Assembly (NCBI GenBank): GCA_964650405.1
Contig: CAZYTO010000002.1
Location: 5,546 to 69,545, forward strand
Direction of reading: 5' to 3'
Origin: CAZYTO01 sp964650405
GTDB lineage: Bacteria > Acidobacteriota > Thermoanaerobaculia > Gp7-AA8
DNA length: 64,000 nucleotides
In this document: positions 33,446 to 42,084 of the stretch, piece after piece
How positions within the stretch are numbered: the stretch's first letter is position 1
How the letters are laid out: each line of letters opens with the position of its first letter
The notes under the pieces: generated by a model
Told to the model about the DNA's origin: nothing
Seen by the model: only the letters and a program-made list of their open reading frames with translations
The model's database searches: none
Translations under genes and position numbers: made by a program

Positions 33446-35344
33446 TCACAGAATCTGCCGCACGTCCCCGACCCGCTTCGTCACGCCTTCACGGTCGAGC
33501 CACTCCAGCAGAGGGATGGCGATCTTCCGGGAGAGGCCGAAAAAGTCCTTGAACTGTCCGACGTCCATCGTCGTCCCCTTGCGGGCCTGCATGCGCTCGC
33601 GGGCCGCGGCCAGTGCGTCCGGGTGGACATAGATGCCCTCCGCCAGGCGCACGAGCTTTCCCTGTTTCACGAGAAAGCTGATGACGCCTTCGATGACCTT
33701 CGGCCTCTGCGTGCGCTCGTTGATCAGCTCGGAGACCGGCGGCGGTGCGAGAGCGGCCGCAGCGAAGCGCCCTTCGATCATCCGTGCCAGTTCTCCCTCC
33801 GCGCCGCCCAGCGTCTTCGAGCGGCCGGGGATGTCGAGGGCGTCGCCGGAGACGGCGATGATCTTTTCCCGCGCCAGGTCCTGGAGGAGGAAGTTGACGA
33901 GCTGGCCGTCCGCGCCCCGCGGCAAGAGCTTCTGCACAAACTCGCCCTTCGGTACGTTGACGGCGATCTTGTTCTTCTCGAAGTACCGCATGAGGAAGTC
34001 CATCGACCGCTTGCGGAAGTCGGCCAGCACGTCGTGATGGATCCAGCGCCGGTCGCCGGCGTCGGCGACGTGGGGAAGGTTCTTCAGCTCCTTCGTCAGC
34101 GTCTCGACGCGGATGCCGGTGCGGGCCTGCACTTCGCGGATGGTCAGGCCGCGCAGCCCTTCCAGCCGCGCCGTCAGCTCCACCCGTTCCGGGAGGGAGC
34201 CGGCAGCGAGCGTCTGGAGGAGCTCGCCGCGGGTGCCGCGGCTCAGCTTGGGAAGGTGGGCATCGAGAATCATGCCGCCGCCGATGGTGAACGCAGGCGA
34301 GTAGCGGCGGATGACGAACCGGTCGCCGGCCACGGCCACGACGGGCGACTCGAGGCGGATCTGGACGAAGGCGCTCTGGCCCGCCTTCAGCTCGGCGGTC
34401 TCGTCGATGAAGCGGACCGTGCCGAGGAGCTCCGAGGCGAGGTGGTGGAAGCGGATGCGCGTCTGCTCCTTCAACGGCTTCACGTTTCCGGCGTCGTCCG
34501 CCAGCAGATCGAGCCTCGCCGTGATGACCGATGACGTGCGCAGGGTGTTCGGCGGGACGAGCTGCTGCCCGCGGTGGAGGCGGTCGAGCGGGATGTCGGC
34601 GAGATTGATCGACGTCCGCTCGCCCGCGGAGACCGCGTCGCGCGCCTCTCCGTGGACCTGGACGTTACGAGCCCGGCTGCGATCGCCGCCGGGCAGCACT
34701 TCGACGTCGCTCTCCACGCTCACCCTCCCCGAGTACGTCGTCCCGGTGACGACCGAGCCGAAGCCCTTCATCGTGAAGACGCGGTCGATGGGCATGCGGA
34801 AGACGCGCGTGGTGGCGTCGCGATCGTCCACCTGGGAGACCGACTGCAGGATCGCCGCGCGCAGCGCGTCGAGTCCCGCGCCCGTCACACTGCTCACCGA
34901 TACGATCGGCTTGCCGGCCAGGAAGCTGCCGGCCACCATCTCCTCGACCTCCAGCCGCACCAGTTCCAGGATGTCGTCTTCCACGAGATCGCGCTTGGTG
35001 ATGGCCACCAAACCGGTAGGGATGCCGAGAAGCCTGCAGATGGCGAAATGCTCCCGCGTCTGCGGTTTGATCGACTCGTCGGCGGCAACGACCAGCAGCG
35101 CGCTGTCGATCCCGCCGATGCCCGCCAGCATGTTCTTCACGAAACGCTCATGGCCCGGCACGTCGATGAAGCCGATCTGGTAGTCGTCGGTGAACCAGCT
35201 CGCGAAGCCGAGGTCGATGGTGATGCCGCGCTTCTTCTCCTCGGGGAGACGATCCGTGTCGACACCGGTCAACGCGCGCACGAGCGCCGTCTTGCCATGA
35301 TCGATGTGGCCGGCGGTTCCGACGATGCGTTTGCGGCGAGCCAT
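33446..35344 (-). CDS. selB: Selenocysteine-specific elongation factor SelB
   Basis: A 632-residue protein. GTPase motif GHIDHGKT (residues 12-19), DVPGHE and a TKRDLV G4-like motif are followed by EF-Tu-like domains and four C-terminal winged-helix segments. SelB delivers Sec-tRNA(Sec) to in-frame UGA codons. No selA, selD, tRNA-Sec or selenoprotein gene is seen in the window. It is convergent with the lipoprotein gene. Confidence 0.95.
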   Translation of the reverse strand: MARRKRIVGTAGHIDHGKTALVRALTGVDTDRLPEEKKRGITIDLGFASWFTDDYQIGFIDVPGHERFVKNMLAGIGGIDSALLVVAADESIKPQTREHFAICRLLGIPTGLVAITKRDLVEDDILELVRLEVEEMVAGSFLAGKPIVSVSSVTGAGLDALRAAILQSVSQVDDRDATTRVFRMPIDRVFTMKGFGSVVTGTTYSGRVSVESDVEVLPGGDRSRARNVQVHGEARDAVSAGERTSINLADIPLDRLHRGQQLVPPNTLRTSSVITARLDLLADDAGNVKPLKEQTRIRFHHLASELLGTVRFIDETAELKAGQSAFVQIRLESPVVAVAGDRFVIRRYSPAFTIGGGMILDAHLPKLSRGTRGELLQTLAAGSLPERVELTARLEGLRGLTIREVQARTGIRVETLTKELKNLPHVADAGDRRWIHHDVLADFRKRSMDFLMRYFEKNKIAVNVPKGEFVQKLLPRGADGQLVNFLLQDLAREKIIAVSGDALDIPGRSKTLGGAEGELARMIEGRFAAAALAPPPVSELINERTQRPKVIEGVISFLVKQGKLVRLAEGIYVHPDALAAARERMQARKGTTMDVGQFKDFFGLSRKIAIPLLEWLDREGVTKRVGDVRQIL

Positions 35345-35375
35345 CCGGCCGGAGTCTACCCGACGGAAGAGCGGA

Positions 35376-35480
35376 GAGTGGTTAGGTGAGAGTGGTTAGT
35401 GGTTAGAAGAGAGTGGTTCGGCTCCGTGGTCAGCCTAATCCCAACCACCCTAACCACTAACCACTAACCACTAACCACTC
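35376..35480. repeat. GTGGTTA heptads as opposed arms; supplies the stop of the DUF72 gene
   Basis: Left arm GAGTGGTTAGGTGAGAGTGG... (35376-35430) and right arm CTAACCA-CTAACCA repeated (35440-35480) are complementary. The right arm runs into the 3' end of the minus-strand DUF72 gene, whose TAG stop (35471-35473) is read from a CTA repeat unit. Confidence 0.8.
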
Positions 35481-36292
35481 CCCCTCGTCCCCGGCACCCG
35501 CCCATCCTGTCCCAGCGCTTCCTTCAGCTCGCCGGCGTTGACGATGGCCTGGCCGCGAAAGTGATTGTTCGTGATGACGTAGGTGTCTTTCTCGGTGACC
35601 ATCCTGCCGATGCGGTCGACCCAGGGCGCAAGCTCTTCCTTCGAGTAGAGATAGTTGTAGCGCTCCCACGATTCCTCGTGCGCGAACCACTTCTCGTAGT
35701 TGCGGCCGTGCAGGCGCACGTAGGCGAGGCCGCCGGTGGTCGTGTCCGACGGTTTGACCGAGTCATGGAACAGCGGCTGGTCGACGTTCACCCAGGCCAC
35801 GCCGCGCTCGTCGAGGAAGCGGAAGAACGCGTCGTTCTGGAACGTCGCGTGGCGCACTTCGAGTGCCAGCGGATATCCGTCGAAGGCCCGGAAGAGGCGG
35901 TCGAGCTTCTCGTGCGACGCTTCCGAGCCTTTGAAGCTCCAGGGGTACTGCAGCAGCACGGCGCCGAGGCGTCCTGCCTCCATCATCGGGTCGAGATAGG
36001 CCCGGAAGGCCTTCACGTCCGCTTCCGGCAGAGCGGTGTCCTCGTGCGTGAATCCGCGGAAGACCTTCGTCGTGAACCTGAAGTTCCGGTTGGAGGCCAC
36101 GCGCCGCACCCAGCTCTTCGCGTGCGTGGGCGGCGGGATCCGGTAGAAGGGAGAGTTGATCTCGATGGTGTCGAAAAACGAGGCCAGGTAGGCCAGCGGA
36201 TCGAACTTCGAGCCGTGCGGCGGATAGACGGTTCCCTCCCAGTCCTTGTAGCTCCAGCCGGCGGGTCCGATGCGGAGTTGAGGAGGCGCCAT
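35471..36292 (-). CDS. DUF72 (YecE-like) TIM-barrel protein
   Basis: A 273-residue protein. The start was placed at ATG 36292 (MAPPQLRIGPAGWSYKDWEGTVYPP), the usual DUF72 N-terminus; the longer frame upstream covers an operator-like palindrome. Conserved FDTIEINSPFYRIP, FTTKVFRGFTHE, VNVDQPLF, YVRLHGRNYEKWFA and VITNNHFRGQA are typical. Function is unknown; a TIM-barrel hydrolase or nuclease role has been proposed. The stop sits in heptad repeats. Confidence 0.92.
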   Translation of the reverse strand: MAPPQLRIGPAGWSYKDWEGTVYPPHGSKFDPLAYLASFFDTIEINSPFYRIPPPTHAKSWVRRVASNRNFRFTTKVFRGFTHEDTALPEADVKAFRAYLDPMMEAGRLGAVLLQYPWSFKGSEASHEKLDRLFRAFDGYPLALEVRHATFQNDAFFRFLDERGVAWVNVDQPLFHDSVKPSDTTTGGLAYVRLHGRNYEKWFAHEESWERYNYLYSKEELAPWVDRIGRMVTEKDTYVITNNHFRGQAIVNAGELKEALGQDGRVPGTRGSG

Positions 36293-36320
36293 CGAGAACG
36301 TCAACACCTTGACATTTTTA

Positions 36321-36337
36321 TTTGCAACTGTTGCAAA
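36321..36337. promoter_or_regulatory. TTTGCAAC-T-GTTGCAAA palindrome upstream of the DUF72 gene
   Basis: A perfect 8-bp inverted repeat with a 1-bp centre lies 29 bp upstream of the DUF72 start (minus strand) and 235 bp before the divergent zinc-ribbon gene, in an AT-rich patch. It is a likely operator for a dimeric repressor. Confidence 0.45.
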
Positions 36338-36571
36338 GTTTGCGGCCGTTTGGCCATCTATGCTAAAAGCTGAGCCTACGGATACAAGCGAATGACCTCC
36401 ATCGGACAGCGAGTGCGTTCCTGGGGATCTTTTTGTATTCGGCACCGGAAGGGGGTCGATCGGTCAGTCTCTTCGTGATACCAAATGCGGGGACGAGGTC
36501 GCGGCACCCCGCGCGTGCTCTGCGCTGCGGCATTACCGTTTCTCAGGAACTCAACAGGAGATCATAGGTTC

Positions 36572-36892
36572 ATGGATACATTCAACGACAAGACCCTCAA
36601 CTGTGCTGATTGCGGAGGGGAATTCGTATTCAGCAAGAACGAACAGGCCTTTTACGCAGAGCGAGGTTTCACGAACGAGCCCAAGCGGTGCAAGAACTGC
36701 CGCGACAAGCGCAAGACCGCCCGGGACGGTAACGGCGGCGGCGGCCGGGAGCGGCAGATGGTGAGCGTGACGTGCGATAGCTGCGGAGTCGCGACCGAAG
36801 TTCCCTTCACGCCCGTCAGCGGTAAGCCGGTTTACTGCCGCGATTGCTACAACCAGCGCCGTTCCTCCTCGCGCCCGAACTCCTGGGCCTGA
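36572..36892 (+). CDS. CxxC zinc-ribbon protein
   Basis: A 106-residue protein with four CxxC pairs: CADC, CKNC, CDSC and CRDC, arranged as two zinc knuckles (residues about 10-45 and 70-95). It matches the zinc-ribbon domain family often found with cold-shock-like expression. A Gly/Arg linker separates the two knuckles. It may bind nucleic acid or protein. A strong terminator follows the stop, so it is monocistronic. Confidence 0.88.
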   Translation: MDTFNDKTLNCADCGGEFVFSKNEQAFYAERGFTNEPKRCKNCRDKRKTARDGNGGGGRERQMVSVTCDSCGVATEVPFTPVSGKPVYCRDCYNQRRSSSRPNSWA

Positions 36893-36918
36893 GACGGTAA
36901 CGACAAGAGACAAAACCG

Positions 36919-36956
36919 AACGGCGGCCGCACTCGGCCGCCGTTTTCCTTTTGTGA
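36919..36956 (+). terminator. Intrinsic terminator of the zinc-ribbon gene
   Basis: CGGCGGCCG-CACT-CGGCCGCCG, a perfect 9-bp stem flanked by A-rich 5' and T-rich 3' tracts (TTTTCCTTTT), 27 bp after the stop codon. Confidence 0.85.
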
Positions 36957-37039
36957 TGGATGTCGCCGGCTTGCGATCAAAAGGAATCGAGGATCTCCCT
37001 GCCGTACGTGCCAAGTTGGACATCCTGGGCACGACCACA

Positions 37040-37075
37040 GCTCCTCATGCCTCGTTACTCACGCCTCATGCTCGC
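37040..37075. repeat. CTCATGC heptad remnant
   Basis: CTCATGC-CTCGTTACTCACGC-CTCATGC, the reverse complement of the GAGGCAT units near 32626. A short copy upstream of the cystathionine-synthase-type gene. Confidence 0.5.
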
Positions 37076-37139
37076 CGGTCTCGAGCCGTGATCGTCGCCG
37101 CTTGAATCCAAACCCTCCCGCCCGTAGAATCCGCGCGCC

Positions 37140-38090
37140 TTGGCGCGTCCACTCATCCCTCCAGTCCAGTCCATCCTCGATCTGATCGGCAACACGCCGA
37201 TCCTCGAACTGGTCCGTCTCTCCCCGGCCGGGGGCGGCTCGATCTTCGCCAAGCTCGAGTTCCTCAACCCCGGGATGTCGGTCAAGGACCGCATCGGGAC
37301 CGGCATGATCGAACGCGCCGCGCGGGCCGGGAAGTTGAAGCCGGGTGGGACGATCATCGAGCCGACAGCCGGCAACACCGGGATCGGCCTGGCCCTGGCC
37401 GGACCGCGCCTCGGGTACAAAGTCATCCTCTGCGTCCCGGAGAACTTCTCCGAGGAGAAGCGCGAAGTGATGAAGGCACTCGGGGGAACGGTCGTGCTGA
37501 CCCCGAAGGACGAGGGGATGAAGGGCGCCATCGCGCGGGCGCACGAACTGGCCAACAGCATTCCGGATGCGTACGTGCCGCAGCAGTTCGCCAACCCTTA
37601 CAACAGCGAAGCGCATTACGAGACCACGGGCGCCGAAGTCTGGGAGCAGATGAAGGGGCGCGTGGACGGCTGGGTGGCCGGTGCCGGCACCGGCGGCACG
37701 TTCAGCGGCGTCGCAAAATACCTCAAGGAGCGCAACCCGAAGTGCTGGTGCGTCGTAGTTGAGCCGCAGGGGTCGATCCTGAAGGGCGGCGAAGCGGGAC
37801 CGCACGAGGTGGAAGGGATCGGCGCCTCTTCGTTCATCCCGCCGGTACTCGACATGACGCTGGCCGACGACGTCATCCAGGTTTACGACGACCCCGCGTT
37901 TGCGATGGTGCGCCGGATGGCGACGGAAGAAGGGGTCCTCGGTGCGTCGTCCGCAGGGGCGAACGTCCATGCCGCCATTCAAGTCGCGGAGAAGCTCGGC
38001 CCCGGCAAGCGCATCATCACCGTCATTCCCGATGCCTCGGAACGTTACATGTCGAAGGGCATCTATACGAAGTGGGCGGTCGAGAAGTAA
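37140..38090 (+). CDS. Cysteine synthase / cystathionine beta-synthase-family PLP enzyme
   Basis: A 316-residue fold-type II PLP enzyme with a TTG start, chosen because MARPLIPPVQSILDLIGNTPILEL matches the family N-terminus. PLP Lys is in NPGMSVKDRIG, the substrate loop is EPTAGNTGIG, and the phosphate loop is GAGTGGTFSG. There is no C-terminal CBS pair. With the cystathionine gamma-lyase/synthase gene 90 bp downstream it probably makes cystathionine or cysteine (reverse transsulfuration). CysK activity cannot be excluded. Confidence 0.9.
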   Translation: MARPLIPPVQSILDLIGNTPILELVRLSPAGGGSIFAKLEFLNPGMSVKDRIGTGMIERAARAGKLKPGGTIIEPTAGNTGIGLALAGPRLGYKVILCVPENFSEEKREVMKALGGTVVLTPKDEGMKGAIARAHELANSIPDAYVPQQFANPYNSEAHYETTGAEVWEQMKGRVDGWVAGAGTGGTFSGVAKYLKERNPKCWCVVVEPQGSILKGGEAGPHEVEGIGASSFIPPVLDMTLADDVIQVYDDPAFAMVRRMATEEGVLGASSAGANVHAAIQVAEKLGPGKRIITVIPDASERYMSKGIYTKWAVEK

Positions 38091-38105
38091 GAAGGCAGAA
38101 ACATC

Positions 38106-38176
38106 GAGACGCGACACTCAGCACTCAGCACTCGGCACTCAGCACTCAGCACTCAGCACTCGGCACTCAGGACTCT
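38106..38176. repeat. CAGCACT/CGGCACT heptad array between the two transsulfuration genes
   Basis: Nine or more 7-nt units of CAGCACT, CGGCACT fill the 89-bp gap between the cystathionine synthase-type and lyase-type genes and end just before the ATG at 38180. The two genes would otherwise form an operon. Confidence 0.85.
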
Positions 38177-38179
38177 CAT

Positions 38180-39319
38180 ATGGGCTTTGCCACGGATTGC
38201 ATTCACGCCGGCCAGGAGCCGGAGCCGGTCACCGGCGCGGTCACCTACCCGATCTTTCAGACCTCGACCTACGTGCAGCCCCGCCTGGGCGAGCACAAAG
38301 GCTATGAGTACGCGCGAACGAAGAACCCCACGCGGTCGGTGCTCGAGGCGAACCTGGCCGCGCTCGAGCGCGGCAAGCACGGCCACTGCTTCGCTTCGGG
38401 CATGTCCGCCATCGATGTCATCTTCCGGACGCTGAAGTCGGGCGACCACGTCGTGGCCGGCGAGAACATGTACGGCGGCTCCTACCGGCTCTTCAGCAAG
38501 GTCCTGGAGAAGTTCGGGCTGCAGTTCAGCTACGTCGACACGTCCCGTCTCGACGCCGTCCGAAAGGCCATCAAGCCGAACACGAAGGTTCTCTTCCTCG
38601 AGACGCCGACCAATCCGATGATGACGCTGACGGACATCGCCGCGTGTGCCGAGCTCGCCCACGCCAAGGACATCCTGGTCGTCGTCGACAACACCTTTTG
38701 CTCGCCCTACCTCCAGCGGCCGCTCGAGCTGGGAGCCGACGTCGTCGTGCACTCGACGACGAAGTTCCTCAACGGCCACTCCGACTCGGTGGGCGGCGCG
38801 GTGATCTGCAACGACGACGAGCTGGCGGCGCAGATCGGCTTCCTGCAAAACGCCGTCGGCGCCATCCTCTCGCCGATGGACTCGTGGCTCGTCCTGCGCG
38901 GCATCAAGACCCTGGCCGTGCGCATGAAACAGCACGAGGCGAACGGGATGGCCATGGCGAACTACCTCGCCCATCACTCCAAGGTGAAGAAGATCTACTA
39001 CCCCGGCCTGGCCGACCACCCGCAGCACGCGCTGGCGAAGCAGCAGATGTACGGCTTCGGTGCGCTCATCTCCTTCGAGATGGGCTCGTACGACAACGCC
39101 AAGAAGTTTCTCGACCGGGTACGCCTCTGCTCCCTCGGCGAATCGCTCGGCGGCGTGGAGACGCTCATCTCCCACCCCGAGACGATGACTCACGCCTCGG
39201 TTCCCGTCGAGGAGCGGAAGCGTCTCGGCATCACCCCGGGCCTCGTGCGCATCTCTGTCGGCGTGGAGGACATCGAGGACCTGATCGCGGATCTCGAGAA
39301 TGCCTTCGACGGGGTGTGA
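38180..39319 (+). CDS. Cystathionine gamma-lyase/synthase-family PLP enzyme
   Basis: A 379-residue Cys/Met-metabolism PLP enzyme. The start ATG 38180 gives MGFATDCIHAGQEPEPVTGAV, the typical N-terminus. PLP Lys is in HSTTKFLNGHSD; YEYARTKNPTR, FASGMSAIDV and VDNTFCSPYLQRPLELGADVV are also present. It could form cysteine from cystathionine (lyase) or the reverse; the partner gene upstream suggests reverse transsulfuration. The mixture is not resolved by sequence. Confidence 0.92.
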   Translation: MGFATDCIHAGQEPEPVTGAVTYPIFQTSTYVQPRLGEHKGYEYARTKNPTRSVLEANLAALERGKHGHCFASGMSAIDVIFRTLKSGDHVVAGENMYGGSYRLFSKVLEKFGLQFSYVDTSRLDAVRKAIKPNTKVLFLETPTNPMMTLTDIAACAELAHAKDILVVVDNTFCSPYLQRPLELGADVVVHSTTKFLNGHSDSVGGAVICNDDELAAQIGFLQNAVGAILSPMDSWLVLRGIKTLAVRMKQHEANGMAMANYLAHHSKVKKIYYPGLADHPQHALAKQQMYGFGALISFEMGSYDNAKKFLDRVRLCSLGESLGGVETLISHPETMTHASVPVEERKRLGITPGLVRISVGVEDIEDLIADLENAFDGV

Positions 39320-39326
39320 GGGGGAG

Positions 39327-39358
39327 AGGGAAGGGCGAAGGGCGAAGGGAAGCGTGGC
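39327..39358. repeat. GAAGGGC heptads
   Basis: A short run GAGGGAAGGGCGAAGGGCGAAGGGAAGC after the lyase stop, with units GAAGGGC, GAAGGGC, GAAGGGA. Roughly complementary units (GCGCCCTACGCCC, near 40380) lie after the nucleotidyltransferase gene, so the TA-like pair is bracketed. Confidence 0.5.
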
Positions 39359-39427
39359 GTTTTCGCCAGACTGATGGCGCTCGACGTTTACCGATAAGCG
39401 ACTTCGAAGCAGCCATTGGACGTTTTC

Positions 39428-39495
39428 ACGCGGAGGCGCTGAGGTCGCGGAGGTTCGGTTTCCTTCTCCTCGTCTCTCCGCGACTCCGCGTGAGC
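39428..39495. repeat. CTCCGCG-type inverted repeat
   Basis: TCACGCGGAGGCGCTGAGGTCGCGGAG and the inverted CTCCGCGACTCCGCGTGA form a hairpin of about 68 bp. A fragment of the same motif (CTCTCCGCGTGAG) appears at 14970. Confidence 0.6.
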
Positions 39496-39574
39496 GATTC
39501 TGAGCGGGAGCCTCTCAAGTTCGAGATCAAGAATCCGAGCCCTCCGGCAGCCGCTCTGCCCTAAACTCACGGGC

Positions 39575-39856
39575 GTGGATGTGTCCGACGCATTGCCCGG
39601 CGCCGATCTGATTCGGGAGGGTTTGCGTGACCTCGAGGCAGGAGTCGAGTCGATTCCCGCGCTTCTCGTTCTGGTCGGTGCGCCACGGCTGCGGAGCCTT
39701 GGATTCGACGTGCCTGACGACACGCCGTACTTCCCCGAGGATCGGCTGTACGAGCGATTGGCCGCCGTTCACGGCGATGCGGCGCATTCGCAGTACAACG
39801 CACTGATCCGCAAGCTCGTCAGCTTCGAACGGGCGGCAGGATGCGTGAAGCCGTAA
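39575..39856 (+). CDS. Small protein paired with a nucleotidyltransferase, possible antitoxin
   Basis: A 93-residue protein (GTG start). A helical protein with no recognised domain; its 3' end overlaps the nucleotidyltransferase gene by 16 bp. Paired small genes upstream of DUF6036-type nucleotidyltransferases are often antitoxin-like. That role is an inference from position. Confidence 0.65.
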   Translation: MDVSDALPGADLIREGLRDLEAGVESIPALLVLVGAPRLRSLGFDVPDDTPYFPEDRLYERLAAVHGDAAHSQYNALIRKLVSFERAAGCVKP

Positions 39857-40359
39857 CAGGACCGCGGCTGCACGAGCTCATGCGGGCCATGGCCGTGGAG
39901 GCGCGAGAGCCTGGCCGTATCTACCTTACCGGCGGTGCCAGCGCCGTTCTCCGCGGCTGGCGGGACAGCACGGTGGACGTGGACCTCACCATCGTGCCGG
40001 AGAACGATCGCATCCTGCGGGCGATCCCCGACTTAAAGGAACGGCTTCACGTCAACGTGGAGCTCGCCTCGCCCGCTGATTTCGTTCCGCCACTTCCGGG
40101 ATGGGAGGAGCGCAGTCCTTTCATCGCCCAGGAGCGTTCGATCGCCTTCCATCACTTCGATTTCTACACGCAGTGCCTCTCGAAGCTGGAGCGTGGACAT
40201 CGCAAGGACCAGGCAGACGTCGAAGCGATGGTTCGCGACGGTCTGGTCGATCCCGATCGCCTGCGCGAGCTCTTCACACAAATAGAGGAGTCGCTGTATC
40301 GGTACCCGGCAGTCGATGCCGCAGCGCTTCGCCGCATCGTCGAATCCTTCGAGGCCTGA
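39841..40359 (+). CDS. DUF6036-type nucleotidyltransferase
   Basis: A 172-residue protein. The nucleotidyltransferase signature IYLTGGASAVLRGWRDSTVDVDLTIVPE (Gly-Gly loop then two Asp in DVDL) is near residues 22-50. It ends with a helical DRLRELFTQIEESLYRYPAVDAAALRRIVESF segment, as in AbiEii/DUF6036 toxins. It is an NTP-transferase that might modify tRNA or protein. It overlaps the small gene upstream; heptad-like repeats flank the pair. Confidence 0.8.
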   Translation: MREAVTGPRLHELMRAMAVEAREPGRIYLTGGASAVLRGWRDSTVDVDLTIVPENDRILRAIPDLKERLHVNVELASPADFVPPLPGWEERSPFIAQERSIAFHHFDFYTQCLSKLERGHRKDQADVEAMVRDGLVDPDRLRELFTQIEESLYRYPAVDAAALRRIVESFEA

Positions 40360-40429
40360 CTCTTTTCGCCCTCGCTCCGGCGCCCTACGCCCTTTCCCTC
40401 GCGGGCTTCACCCTTAGAATGCACCGCAC

Positions 40430-41086
40430 ATGCTCCCGGTGGCGCTGCTGTTCCTCGCCTACCTGATCGGGTCGATCCCGTTCAGCTTTCTCGTCGTGAA
40501 GCTCTTCGCGGGGGCGGACATCCGCCAGCACGGGAGCCGGAACGTGGGGGCGACCAACGTGGCCCGCACGTTCGGCAAGCTGCCGGGCATCCTGGCCTTG
40601 CTGCTCGACATCGCCAAGGGCTATGGGGCGGTCCTGGCAGCGCAGTGGATCTTCACCATCCGCGAGTGGCCGTTCCAGGCCGGCTATCGCGCCATCTCGT
40701 TCCAGCAGCCGGCCTTCTGGATCGGACTGGCGGCGCTCGTGGCCATCATCGGGCACATGTTTCCCGTCTGGTTGCGCTTCCACGGCGGGAAGGGCGTGGC
40801 CACGGCCACCGGCGCGTTCCTGGCCATGAAGCCGCTGGTCGTGGCCGGTGGTGTGCTGGTTTTCATTCTCGTCCTCCTGACCACCCGCTTCGTCTCGCTT
40901 TCGTCGATGCTGAGCGCGGCGTCCATCCCGCTCTTCTTCCGCTACTTCGCGCATGCCCCGTTCTGGACGGATGTCTGCAGCATCGCCATCGCCATCCTGG
41001 TCATCGCCAAGCATCACTCGAACATCGCGCGGCTGGCCCAGGGAACCGAGCGGCGAATGGGAGAACGGAAGGAAGACTCCCGATGA
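40430..41086 (+). CDS. plsY: Glycerol-3-phosphate acyltransferase PlsY
   Basis: A 218-residue integral membrane enzyme. Conserved GSIPFSFLVVKLFAGADIRQHGSRNVGATNVART, the LLLDIAKGYGAVL helix and WLRFHGGKGVATATG motif identify PlsY. It transfers acyl from acyl-phosphate to glycerol-3-phosphate. The stop overlaps gpsA in ATGA, linking phospholipid synthesis and its precursor supply. Confidence 0.95.
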   Translation: MLPVALLFLAYLIGSIPFSFLVVKLFAGADIRQHGSRNVGATNVARTFGKLPGILALLLDIAKGYGAVLAAQWIFTIREWPFQAGYRAISFQQPAFWIGLAALVAIIGHMFPVWLRFHGGKGVATATGAFLAMKPLVVAGGVLVFILVLLTTRFVSLSSMLSAASIPLFFRYFAHAPFWTDVCSIAIAILVIAKHHSNIARLAQGTERRMGERKEDSR

Positions 41087-42084
41087 GAATCTCCGTGATC
41101 GGTGCCGGCTCGTTCGGCACGGCGATGGCGGTCATCAGTGCGCGCTCCGGCAACGACGTCCTGCTGTGGGCACATGACCCGAAGGTGGCCGAGACCCTGG
41201 CCCGCGAGCGGCGCAACGCCGTCTACCTTCCGAACGTCGAGCTGGACCCGGCCATCCGGGTCACCAACTCGCTGGCCGAGGCGGCGGCGTTCGGCGAGAC
41301 GTTCTTCATGGTGGTGCCAAGCCATCACTACCGGCGCGTGCTCGGCGAGCTCGCACAGCACACTGCCTCTCCGGTCGACGTCGTCAGCGGCACGAAAGGC
41401 ATCGAGAACGACACGTTGCAGCGGATGTCCGAGGTCTCGGCGGCGGTGCTCGGCGACAAGCTGGGAGCGTTCAGCGTCCTTTCCGGCCCGACGTTCGCCC
41501 TCGAGACCGCTCGCGGCGATCCGACGGTGGCCGTCGTCGCCTCCTCGGACGCCGCCTTTGCCGAGAGAGTGCAGACCGCGCTGTCACACGCCTCGTTCCG
41601 GCTCTACCGCTCGAGCGACGTCGTCGGCGTCGAGCTGGCCGGCTCGCTGAAGAACGTCATCGCCATCGCCGCCGGCGTGCTGGAAGGGCTTGGGCTCGGG
41701 TTCAATACGAACGCGGCCCTAGTCACGCGCGGCCTCCACGAGATCACCCGCCTCGGGGTGGTGCTCGGCGGCAAGCCGGAGACCTTTGCCGGACTGGCGG
41801 GCATGGGCGATCTCGTCCTCACCTGCACCGGGTCGCTCTCGCGCAACCGCAGCGTGGGCGTGGCCCTCGGCAAGGGAAAGAAGATCGCCGAGATCCTCAA
41901 CGAGACGCGCCTCGTCGCGGAGGGGGTCAAGACCTCGAAGTCGGCTCGAGCGCTGGCGGAGAAGCACGGCATCGAAATGCCGATCACCGTGGAGATGACG
42001 CGGGTCTTGTACGAGGAGGAACTGGCCTACGCGGCCATTCAGCGCCTCATGACGCGCTCGCTGAAGGCGGAAGCGGCACGGTAG
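41083..42084 (+). CDS. gpsA: Glycerol-3-phosphate dehydrogenase GpsA
   Basis: A 333-residue protein starting with the NAD(P)-binding GAGSFGTAMA (residues 7-16). VVPSHHYRRVL, the VVSGTKGIE turn, the Lys in AGSLKNVIAIAAG, and GLAGMGDLVLTCTG are conserved. It reduces dihydroxyacetone phosphate to glycerol-3-phosphate for PlsY, encoded directly upstream with a 4-bp overlap. It is convergent with a membrane glycosyltransferase gene (38-bp overlap). Confidence 0.96.
   Translation: MRISVIGAGSFGTAMAVISARSGNDVLLWAHDPKVAETLARERRNAVYLPNVELDPAIRVTNSLAEAAAFGETFFMVVPSHHYRRVLGELAQHTASPVDVVSGTKGIENDTLQRMSEVSAAVLGDKLGAFSVLSGPTFALETARGDPTVAVVASSDAAFAERVQTALSHASFRLYRSSDVVGVELAGSLKNVIAIAAGVLEGLGLGFNTNAALVTRGLHEITRLGVVLGGKPETFAGLAGMGDLVLTCTGSLSRNRSVGVALGKGKKIAEILNETRLVAEGVKTSKSARALAEKHGIEMPITVEMTRVLYEEELAYAAIQRLMTRSLKAEAAR

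Noticed and set aside
35345..35470. tRNA-Sec beside selB
   Set aside because: The spacer is a heptad repeat; no cloverleaf or TTCRA arm.
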